NCBI GenBank assembly: GCA_002409725.1
Contig: DHOI01000016.1
Location: 23,013 to 34,208, forward strand
Length of the DNA: 11,196 nt
Reading direction: 5' to 3'
From: Christensenella sp. UBA5394
GTDB taxonomy: Bacteria > Bacillota > Clostridia > Christensenellales > CAG-138
In this document: positions 1 through 4,778 of the stretch, one piece after another
Position numbering within the stretch: position 1 is the stretch's first letter
How the letters are laid out: each line of letters starts with the position of its first letter
Notes under the pieces: generated by a model
What the model was told of the DNA's origin: nothing
Databases searched by the model: none
What the model saw: the letters and a program-made list of their open reading frames with translations, nothing else
Made by a program: the position numbers and the translations under genes

Positions 1-1101
1 CGCGAGCAGACCCTCAACCAGCTCCTTGTTGAGATGGACGGCTTTGCCGTGAACGAGGGCATCATCGTGCTGGCAGCCACCAACCGCCCGGATATCCTGG
101 ATCCGGCCCTGCTGCGGCCCGGCCGGTTCGACAGGCAAATCACCGTGAATTATCCGGATGTGAAGGGCCGCGAGGAGATCCTCAAAGTCCACGCCAAGGG
201 TAAGCCCCTGGCCGAGGAGGTATCGCTGGCGGTGCTCGCCAAGCGCACCAGCGGCTTCACCGGGGCCGATTTGGAGAATGTGCTCAACGAAGCCGCCATA
301 TTGGCAGCCCGCTACAAGAAAAAGAAGATCTCTATGCTGGAGCTCGAAGAGGCCATCACCCGCACGGTGGTGGGCCCGGAAAAAAGAAGCCGCGTAGTCA
401 CGGAAGACGATAAAAAGATCACGGCCTACCATGAGGCGGGCCATGCCATCGTAGCCCTTAAAATGCCCCATTGCGACCCCGTGCACGAGGTATCCATCAT
501 CCCGCGCGGCGCCGCCGCCGGCTATACCATGACCATGCCCGATAAGGACGACAGCCATGTGGCCCGGGGCAAGCTGCTTGATCAGATTTGCATGAGCCTG
601 GGCGGCCGCGTGGCCGAGAGCCTGGCCCTGGACGATATCTGCACAGGCGCCATCAGCGACCTTAAGCATGCCAGCGAGCTGGCGCGGCGGATGGTGATTG
701 AATACGGCATGAGCGAGGCCATCGGTCCGGTGTTCCTGGGCGGGGATACGGAGGTGTTCATCGCCAAGGATTGGGGCCACCAACGCAACTATTCCGAAGA
801 GGTCGCCGCCAAAGTGGATGCGGAGATCCGCCGCATCCTCGAGGAGCAGTTTGAGCGGGCGAAGGTGGTGCTCAGCGAGCACCGCGAAGCCCTGGAGCGG
901 GTTGTGGAGGCGCTGCTCGAATACGAACGCATCGACGGCGAGCAGTTCGAGAAGATCTTCAACGGCGAATCCATCGAGCTGAGCAGCTTCCGCGAGCGCA
1001 GGGAAGCCCTCGAAAAGGCGGACGATGAAGTCCTAGCCGAGGAGGAAGCCCAGCGGCAGGCTGCGCAGGCGCAGGTGGCGCAGGATGAAGGCAACGAATA
1101 A
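1..1101 (+). CDS. ftsH: ATP-dependent zinc metalloprotease FtsH, C-terminal part (5' end outside window)
   Basis: Reading frame open from base 1 to a TAA at 1099-1101, giving 366 residues; the gene starts before the window. FtsH is a hexameric membrane-anchored AAA+ protease that degrades misfolded or regulatory membrane and cytosolic proteins. The first visible residues (REQTLNQLLVEMDGF) are the segment just after Walker B. The second region of homology follows (ATNRPDILDPALLRPGRFDR, bases 76-135). The zinc-protease motif HEAGH is at bases 430-444, and the third zinc ligand is probably the Asp at 658-660 (GAISDL). All motifs of the visible half are intact, so it should be functional. The missing part (roughly 240 residues by family length) would carry the membrane segments and Walker A/B. 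The tail after about base 1000 is acidic and Gln/Ala-rich, as is common and variable in this family. The gene is the last of its unit, with a terminator 15 bases after the stop. Confidence 0.97.
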   Translation, partial: REQTLNQLLVEMDGFAVNEGIIVLAATNRPDILDPALLRPGRFDRQITVNYPDVKGREEILKVHAKGKPLAEEVSLAVLAKRTSGFTGADLENVLNEAAILAARYKKKKISMLELEEAITRTVVGPEKRSRVVTEDDKKITAYHEAGHAIVALKMPHCDPVHEVSIIPRGAAAGYTMTMPDKDDSHVARGKLLDQICMSLGGRVAESLALDDICTGAISDLKHASELARRMVIEYGMSEAIGPVFLGGDTEVFIAKDWGHQRNYSEEVAAKVDAEIRRILEEQFERAKVVLSEHREALERVVEALLEYERIDGEQFEKIFNGESIELSSFRERREALEKADDEVLAEEEAQRQAAQAQVAQDEGNE

Positions 1102-1115
1102 GTAAATACGATAGC

Positions 1116-1141
1116 GGGGCGGCTGGGCCGCCCCATTTTAT
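1116..1141 (+). terminator. Intrinsic terminator of ftsH
   Basis: GGGGCGGC (1116-1123) pairs perfectly with GCCGCCCC (1127-1134) around a three-base loop, followed by ATTTTATT. It lies 15 bases after the ftsH stop and closes that unit. Confidence 0.85.
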
Positions 1142-1178
1142 TAGAAAAATTAATTTTATTTGGAGCATTTGGCACATT

Positions 1179-1985
1179 ATGGATAGATTCGATCTGCATA
1201 CCCATTCCAGCCTGTCCGACGGCACGCTGCCGCCCAAGGCCCTGGTGGCCGCGGCCAAGGCCGCCGGCCTTGGCCTGATGGCCCTCACCGATCACGACTG
1301 CATCCTGGGATTGGTGGAGGCCATGGAGGCGGGCAGGGAGCTGGGGGTCAAGGTGATCCCCGGGCTGGAGATCGACACCGAGCACCCGGCCAAACTGCAC
1401 ATGCTGGGCCTGGATATCGACCCCGCAAACGCGGAGTTGGCGGTCTTTGCACAAGAGAATGTCCTGCGCCGCAGCCGCCGGGGCAGCGCCATGGTGGCGC
1501 AGCTGGAGGCGGCGGGGGTGCATATCTTGCCCCATATGCCGCAAAGCCGTGGAGCCATGACCCGGCTGCACGTGGCCGTGGCTTTGGTTGCGGGCGGCTA
1601 TGCGCAAAGCGTAAATGAGGCCTTCCAGAATTATCTGCGGCCAGGCCAGGCGGGCTATGTGCACAGCCGCCGCATCGAACCCGAGGCGGCCATCGAGCTG
1701 ATCCACCGGGCGGGCGGCTTGGCCGTGCTGGCCCACCCCTGCAAGATGAATTGTGATATCCACAGCCTGGTGGATAGGCTGGCCAAAGCCGGGCTGGATG
1801 GCATTGAGGCCTTTTACCCCACGGCCACGCCGGGGCAGAAGGCGGTCCATCTTTCGCTGGCCCGCCAATATGGCCTCCTGGTTTCCTGCGGCAGCGATTT
1901 CCACGGCGAGAACCGGGCCGTATCCCTAGGCGACGCCTGGGAGGATGACCCGGCGCTTATACCCATCTATGAACGACTGGCCTAG
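1179..1985 (+). CDS. PHP-domain metal-dependent phosphoesterase (YciV/RNase AM-like)
   Basis: 268-residue polymerase-and-histidinol-phosphatase (PHP) family protein. The metal-site signature is complete: DLHTHS with H7 and H9, SDG with D14, TDHD with H39, E64 in GLEID, H74 in LHMLG, H186 in AHP, and D240/H242 in GSDFHG. These residues would hold a trinuclear metal centre that hydrolyses phosphoesters. The closest known group is the stand-alone PHP proteins including E. coli YciV/RNase AM and 3',5'-nucleotide bisphosphate phosphatases, with an inserted helical region (about residues 85-160) between the metal motifs as in that group. The substrate (pAp-type nucleotide, RNA 5' end, or other) cannot be decided by reading. 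The ATG is chosen because family members begin directly with the DLHxHS motif; the upstream GGAG (1162-1165) is 13 bases away, so the ribosome site is poor. The gene stands alone, with terminator-like hairpins on both sides. Confidence 0.9.
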   Translation: MDRFDLHTHSSLSDGTLPPKALVAAAKAAGLGLMALTDHDCILGLVEAMEAGRELGVKVIPGLEIDTEHPAKLHMLGLDIDPANAELAVFAQENVLRRSRRGSAMVAQLEAAGVHILPHMPQSRGAMTRLHVAVALVAGGYAQSVNEAFQNYLRPGQAGYVHSRRIEPEAAIELIHRAGGLAVLAHPCKMNCDIHSLVDRLAKAGLDGIEAFYPTATPGQKAVHLSLARQYGLLVSCGSDFHGENRAVSLGDAWEDDPALIPIYERLA

Positions 1986-1995
1986 CGGATAACGA

Positions 1996-2024
1996 AAGCC
2001 CGGCGCCTCTCCTGTGCCGGGCTT
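1996..2024. terminator. Hairpin after the PHP gene, possible weak terminator
   Basis: AAGCCCGGC (1996-2004) and GCCGGGCTT (2016-2024) form a perfect 9-bp stem with an 11-base loop, starting 10 bases after the PHP stop. No good U-tract follows on the + strand; on the - strand the stem is followed by TCGTT. It could stop transcription from either side of this convergent region, but weakly. Confidence 0.5.
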
Positions 2025-2041
2025 CCGCGGACGAGCGCTCC

Positions 2042-2093
2042 CCTCCCCAGGGGTTCGGGGGCCGAAGCCCCCGGAGGTTTAATTCCGGCTTTG
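2042..2093. repeat. Inverted-repeat cluster with mutually exclusive pairings
   Basis: CGGGGGC (2056-2062) pairs with GCCCCCG (2067-2073) around a CGAA loop, and CCTC (2042-2045) can extend it with GAGG (2074-2077). Overlapping alternatives exist: CGAAGCC (2063-2069) with GGCTTTG (2087-2093, one G-U pair), and CCGGA (2071-2075) with TCCGG (2084-2088). Only one set can form at a time. The segment lies between two convergent genes, so it may be terminator DNA or a dispersed repeat; the function is not known. Confidence 0.5.
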
Positions 2094-2111
2094 ACGACAT
2101 GCGCGTTAAAA

Positions 2112-2138
2112 CGGATGAAAACCGTAGGTTTTCGTTCG
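2112..2138. repeat. Long hairpin in the convergent intergenic region
   Basis: GAAAACC (2117-2123), loop GTA, GGTTTTC (2127-2133) is a perfect core. Five outer pairs, two of them G-U, extend it to about 12 bp. Read on the - strand, downstream of yccF, it is followed by ATCCGTTTTAA, so it could serve as a weak terminator for that gene. Confidence 0.5.
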
Positions 2139-2142
2139 CCGT

Positions 2143-2179
2143 AGGGTTTGCTGGCCGGGCCACAGCACAAGCAAACCCT
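2143..2179. repeat. Inverted repeat downstream of yccF
   Basis: AGGGTTTGCT (2143-2152) and AGCAAACCCT (2170-2179) form a perfect 10-bp stem with a 17-base loop. It starts 36 bases past the yccF stop when read on the - strand. No U-tract adjoins it, so if it terminates yccF transcription it does so poorly. It may also protect a 3' end from exonucleases. Confidence 0.5.
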
Positions 2180-2215
2180 GTAAAATCAAAAAGGGCGGCC
2201 GCAGCCACGTTTTGA

Positions 2216-2575
2216 CTATTTCACCGTGGCCCCGAAAGGCATGAGCGCCAGCTTGGCATATTTGAAAAATTGCAGGCCCCAGGGGATGCCAACGATGGTA
2301 GCGCACCAGAGCGTGCCGAAAACCAGGGCCTCGAGGGCCAATGGCAGGCCGCTGATCAGCAGCCAGATGATATTGGCCAACAGGGAGAACACGCCACCGC
2401 CGTAATCCACCTCTTTGCCGAAAGGCCAGAAGATCAGCTTGGCGAATTTAAAGCATTGGCGGCCCAAGGGGATGCCGATGATGGTGATGCACCACAGCAG
2501 CCCTGCCAGCCACCAGCTTAGCCCCAAAAAGAAGCCGCCGAAAATGAACCATAAAATATTGCCGATCGTGCGCAC
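2216..2575 (-). CDS. yccF: YccF-family small inner membrane protein
   Basis: 119-residue very hydrophobic protein of the YccF (DUF307) family, whose molecular function is not established. It contains two tandem copies of the family unit. Each copy has a hydrophobic stretch, then GIPxG, then a Q-x-F-K-x-A-K-L stretch ending in PFG: copy 1 about residues 1-56 (IGIPLG, FKFAKL, PFG) and copy 2 about 57-119 (VGIPWG, FKYAKL, PFG). Several membrane-spanning or re-entrant segments are likely. The start codon is GTG (bases 2573-2575), supported by AAGGAGG ten bases upstream. The stop is TAG at 2216-2218. The gene is monocistronic, convergent with the PHP gene and divergent from prs, and has its own strong -10 element. 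Confidence 0.88.
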   Translation of the reverse strand: MRTIGNILWFIFGGFFLGLSWWLAGLLWCITIIGIPLGRQCFKFAKLIFWPFGKEVDYGGGVFSLLANIIWLLISGLPLALEALVFGTLWCATIVGIPWGLQFFKYAKLALMPFGATVK

Positions 2576-2585
2576 AGATTATTTT

Positions 2586-2592
2586 CCTCCTT
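2586..2592 (-). promoter_or_regulatory. Ribosome binding site that fixes the GTG start of yccF
   Basis: On the - strand AAGGAGG lies 10 bases before the GTG codon. No ATG lies within reach in the same frame, and the protein aligns with the YccF family from this GTG. Confidence 0.8.
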
Positions 2593-2608
2593 GCAAGCGG
2601 TCTGCGTT

Positions 2609-2617
2609 ATTATAACA
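2609..2617 (-). promoter_or_regulatory. Extended -10 promoter of yccF
   Basis: The - strand reads TGTTATAAT, a consensus -10 hexamer with the extended TGn element, about 35 bases upstream of the GTG. No convincing -35 is seen 17 bases further up, which is tolerated with an extended -10. A 12-base perfect palindrome (2617-2628) abuts it on the upstream side. Confidence 0.65.
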
Positions 2618-2644
2618 TGGCGCGCCATTTTTCGCATCCCTGTC

Positions 2645-2724
2645 CTTTGTAGGCCCTCCTCTTTTTTTCAGGGATACCTTTTGGGCTTCAGTTCCCTGGC
2701 TTTCCAGCCTGAGGGCCATAAAAG
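2645..2724. other. Candidate folded RNA element or structured spacer
   Basis: Within the gene-free stretch 2576-2967, GGCCCTC (2652-2658) pairs with GAGGGCC (2711-2717). Weaker A-U-rich pairs can extend the stem outward to about 2645/2724. It encloses a CAGGGA/TCCCTG stem (2669-2674 with 2693-2698) and a small GGCT-TTCC-AGCC hairpin (2698-2709). I do not recognise a known riboswitch or RNA family. It lies outside the predicted transcripts of both neighbouring genes, and no terminator follows it. Confidence 0.3.
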
Positions 2725-2799
2725 TTTTTGCTTCTCCCTCGATCTTTTTCTGACGGCAAAAAACAGGGAAGGGCGGAAAAAGCCCGGTTGGCTAGGGCG

Positions 2800-2815
2800 T
2801 TTGATTAATATCAAA
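2800..2815. promoter_or_regulatory. Palindromic site resembling an FNR/CRP-family operator
   Basis: TTTGAT-TAAT-ATCAAA is a perfect inverted repeat with a four-base centre. It contains TTGATnnnnATCAA, the consensus of FNR-type regulators. It lies about 110 bases upstream of the likely prs transcription start. The regulator is not in the window, and an AT-rich palindrome could also belong to another factor. Confidence 0.35.
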
Positions 2816-2881
2816 ACAGCTTCACATAAAGCTACCTTATGGCGGCTGAAGCGTTTCCTGCAAATTCCGACAGGATGCGCA

Positions 2882-2910
2882 TTGCTACATGCAGGGCATT
2901 CTGATATACT
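2882..2910 (+). promoter_or_regulatory. Sigma-A-type promoter of prs
   Basis: TTGCTA (2882-2887), a 17-base spacer, then TATACT (2905-2910) preceded by TGA, giving an extended -10. Transcription would start near 2917, leaving a leader of about 50 bases before the prs ATG, too short for a riboswitch. A perfect TATAAT also occurs at 2936-2941 but has no -35 partner. Confidence 0.65.
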
Positions 2911-2967
2911 CAAAGCGGGCCGAAAGGCGCGCAAATATAATACGAAACAATAGGGGGATGACTGAAC

Positions 2968-4002
2968 ATGTCCGGTACAGACGGAATAATCCGCATCTTC
3001 GCGGGCACGGCGAGCAAGGATTTTGCCCGGCAGATGTGTGATTATCTGGGTACGCAAATGGGCGATTGCACGACCATCGTATTTTCCGAAGGGAATACCT
3101 TTGTACGCATCAACGAGAGCATCCGCGACAAGGATGTGTTTTTTGTGCAAACGCTAGGGTTGGATCCCAACAACGAATTTGCGGAGCTGCTGTTTTTCCT
3201 GGATGCTTTCAAGCGGGCCAGCGCCAACTCGGTGACAGCCATCATCCCATATTTCAGCTATGCCAAGGGCGATAAAAAAGACGAACCCCGCGTATCCATC
3301 CGCGCGCGGGTCTGCGCGGAATGCATAGAGCTTGCCGGGGCGGACCGGGTCATTACCATGGATCTGCATGCGGCGCAGGTGCAGGGCTTTTTCAAAAAGC
3401 CGGTGGATCACCTTTACGCCCAGCCCCTGCTTTGCGCCTATGCGCGGCGCATGGGCATTGTGGATGACAATCTGGTGGTCGTATCCCCGGATGCGGGCAG
3501 CGCCAAGCGGGCGCGGGGCATGGCCAACGAGCTGGGCTGCGCGGTGGCCATTGGCGATAAGATGCGCGCCGGCCACGATGAGAACGCCAAGGTGCTGGAG
3601 ATCATCGGTGATGTAAAGGGCAAGAACTGTATCGTGCTGGATGACTTCACCATTTCCGGGGGCACGCTGGTGGATGTGGCCCATGGGCTTAAGGATAAGG
3701 GTGCCAAGGACGTATATGCCTTCCTCTCCCATGTGGTTTTAAATGAGAAGGGCGTGAAAAAGATCGAAGAGAGCCCCATCAAGATGCTGGTTTCCACGGA
3801 TACGGTGGATTGCCCGGCCGCGCGCCAAAGCGAAAAGATCAAAATCCTTTCCGCCGCGCCCATGTTTGCAGAGGCGGTGCGCCACGTGCACGACCGTATC
3901 CCCATGAGCAACCTTTTCGTAAAGCCCAGCCGCCGTATGCTGGCCATGAGCTTTGAACGCCAGCTTTGCCTGGATGATATTAAAAAGCCTATTCTCGACT
4001 AA
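2968..4002 (+). CDS. prs: Ribose-phosphate diphosphokinase (PRPP synthetase) family, divergent type
   Basis: 344-residue member of the PRPP synthetase family, which transfers diphosphate from ATP to ribose 5-phosphate to make PRPP for nucleotide, His and Trp synthesis. Family landmarks in order: RINESIRDKDVFFVQ (48-61), IIPYFSYAKGDKK (92-104), DLHAAQVQGFF with the catalytic-type His134, VVSPDAGSAKRAR (171-183), the flexible loop DKMR (197-200), and the PRPP/ribose-phosphate loop LDDFTISGGTL (224-234). Compared with E. coli Prs, the nucleotide loop ARQDRR is AKGDKK and the loop DDMIDTGGT is DDFTISGGT. The loop KRRPRAN keeps only the first Lys and one Arg, and a C-terminal tail of about 25 residues is added. 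It may therefore be a distinct subclass or a paralogue; activity is inferred from the overall fold. AGGGGG (2952-2957), 10 bases upstream, supports the ATG. Monocistronic, with its own promoter and terminator. Confidence 0.85.
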   Translation: MSGTDGIIRIFAGTASKDFARQMCDYLGTQMGDCTTIVFSEGNTFVRINESIRDKDVFFVQTLGLDPNNEFAELLFFLDAFKRASANSVTAIIPYFSYAKGDKKDEPRVSIRARVCAECIELAGADRVITMDLHAAQVQGFFKKPVDHLYAQPLLCAYARRMGIVDDNLVVVSPDAGSAKRARGMANELGCAVAIGDKMRAGHDENAKVLEIIGDVKGKNCIVLDDFTISGGTLVDVAHGLKDKGAKDVYAFLSHVVLNEKGVKKIEESPIKMLVSTDTVDCPAARQSEKIKILSAAPMFAEAVRHVHDRIPMSNLFVKPSRRMLAMSFERQLCLDDIKKPILD

Positions 4003-4019
4003 AAATTAATAAGTGCTTG

Positions 4020-4046
4020 AAGGCGCCTCCATGCGGGGCGCTTTTT
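4020..4046 (+). terminator. Intrinsic terminator of prs
   Basis: AAGGCGCCTC (4020-4029) pairs with GGGGCGCTTT (4035-4044), with two G-U pairs and a five-base loop. The U-tract runs to 4046. It starts 18 bases after the prs stop. Confidence 0.8.
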
Positions 4047-4057
4047 GCGATTTTGGT

Positions 4058-4064
4058 TGTCGAA
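4058..4064 (+). promoter_or_regulatory. Spo0A box (0A box) upstream of the Spo0A-domain gene
   Basis: TGTCGAA, the core recognised by the Spo0A DNA-binding domain in Bacillus, occurs exactly here within GTTGTCGAAAAA, about 115 bases before the ATG of the Spo0A-like gene. A -10-like TATAAA lies at 4136-4141 without a clear -35. Autoregulation is an inference from this placement. Confidence 0.45.
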
Positions 4065-4176
4065 AAATGGGGGAAAATGGAAAAGTTCGTATCTTTTTTC
4101 GCCTTTGCTTGCATCTTGCCGGGAATATGACAGAATATAAAAAGAGCCGAAAAATGAAAAAAAAGGAAGAAACAGC

Positions 4177-4530
4177 ATGGGACGATCTGATTATTTAGAA
4201 ATCCGTCTTTTGCGGGCAGGCGCAACGCCGGATTATGTGGGCTATCCTTATTTAGTGGAGAGCATTCTGCTGGTTTGGGAGAAGCCGGAGGCCGGGCGGA
4301 ATATGTCGCACCTGGTCTATCCGCAGGTGGCGCATAAGTTCGGCGTAAACCCGGCCAGCGTGGAGCGGGGTATCCGCACGCTGATCGCGGCGCTGTGGCA
4401 GACCCCGGATAAAAAGGCGCTCGTGCAGCTGTTGGGCCGGGATTATGACCGGGCGCCGGGGAATTCCAAATTTATCGGCACGATCGCCCGCCGCATGAGC
4501 ATGAACTATAAGAACGCGGATGAAGCGTAA
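4177..4530 (+). CDS. Stand-alone Spo0A C-terminal DNA-binding domain protein
   Basis: The 117-residue protein corresponds almost entirely to the C-terminal effector domain of the sporulation master regulator Spo0A and has no receiver domain. Matches to the B. subtilis domain run through its length: GYPYLVESILLVW (22-34, helix A region), LVYPQVAHKFGV (46-57), recognition helix ASVERGIRTLIAALW (60-74, keeping the Glu-Arg pair that contacts the 0A box in Bacillus), and NSKFIGTIARRM (96-107) near the end. It should bind DNA as a helical HTH-type protein. Without an Asp phosphorylation site it cannot be switched on by a phosphorelay like Spo0A, so it may act constitutively, compete for 0A boxes, or respond to another partner. 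AAGGAAG (4163-4169), 7 bases before the ATG, sets the start. No upstream frame encodes a lost receiver domain: the bases before it are A-rich leader after the prs terminator. Monocistronic, with its own terminator. Confidence 0.88.
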   Translation: MGRSDYLEIRLLRAGATPDYVGYPYLVESILLVWEKPEAGRNMSHLVYPQVAHKFGVNPASVERGIRTLIAALWQTPDKKALVQLLGRDYDRAPGNSKFIGTIARRMSMNYKNADEA

Positions 4531-4545
4531 ATAAAACATAACCTT

Positions 4546-4569
4546 GGCGTTCTTCGGAACGCCTTTTTT
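4546..4569 (+). terminator. Intrinsic terminator of the Spo0A-domain gene
   Basis: GGCGTTC (4546-4552), UUCG tetraloop, GAACGCC (4557-4563), then six T. A textbook terminator 15 bases after the stop. Confidence 0.95.
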
Positions 4570-4624
4570 ATTTGTCCGTAAAAGCGGGGGACACGATAAA
4601 CGGCCATCTCCTCAAGCAACCACC

Positions 4625-4668
4625 GCAAAGGCCGGGCCCCGAACCCGCCGCCCGCGTAGGGCCTTTGC
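4625..4668. repeat. Inverted repeat in the pst leader region
   Basis: GCAAAGGCC (4625-4633) and GGCCTTTGC (4660-4668) are perfect 9-base arms around a 26-base GC-rich centre. It lies directly upstream of the putative PHO hexamers and about 150 bases before pstS. No U-tract follows on + apart from AATTTTA. It may be a second weak terminator or a regulatory site; the role is unknown. Confidence 0.5.
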
Positions 4669-4673
4669 AGAAT

Positions 4674-4736
4674 TTTACATGGAATTAACGCGGCGGGGAT
4701 TTTCGATTTAACCCGCGTGCATTAAATTGGTATCGT
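4674..4736 (+). promoter_or_regulatory. Putative PhoP-controlled promoter of the pst operon
   Basis: The proposed core is TTAACC (4708-4713), a 17-base spacer, and TATCGT (4731-4736) with an extended TGG element. Upstream, TTTACA (4674-4679) and TTAACG (4685-4690) are spaced exactly 11 bases apart, and TTTAAC (4707-4712) lies 22 bases further on. This resembles the TT(A/T)ACA-type direct repeats bound by PhoP in Bacillus. The phoP/phoR genes lie in the same operon, so feedback is plausible. The hexamers are not all perfect. Confidence 0.4.
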
Positions 4737-4762
4737 AAGAAGAAAAGAAGAAGGAAGAATAT

Positions 4763-4769
4763 AAGGAGG
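4763..4769 (+). promoter_or_regulatory. Ribosome binding site deciding the pstS start
   Basis: AAGGAGG lies 9 bases before the ATG at 4779 but only 3 bases before the in-frame ATG at 4773. The second ATG is the better start; the difference is two residues of the signal peptide. Confidence 0.7.
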
Positions 4770-4778
4770 AGAATGAAA

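Noticed and set aside
789..1904. A 371-residue open frame on the - strand across ftsH and the PHP gene
   Set aside because: It runs antisense to two well-supported genes, crosses their terminator, and its protein shows no domain or plausible composition; long shadow frames are expected in GC-rich DNA.
2936..2941. Perfect TATAAT before prs as the main -10 element
   Set aside because: No -35-like hexamer at 16-18 bases upstream and no extended TGn; the TTGCTA/TATACT pair is better.
2911..2967. Riboswitch in the prs leader
   Set aside because: The leader predicted from the extended -10 promoter is only about 50 bases and contains no substantial stem.
2591..3150. Open frames in the yccF-prs gap (+ 2591-2953 and - 2668-3150)
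   Set aside because: No ribosome site and no recognisable protein; they overlap promoters, palindromes and the start of prs.
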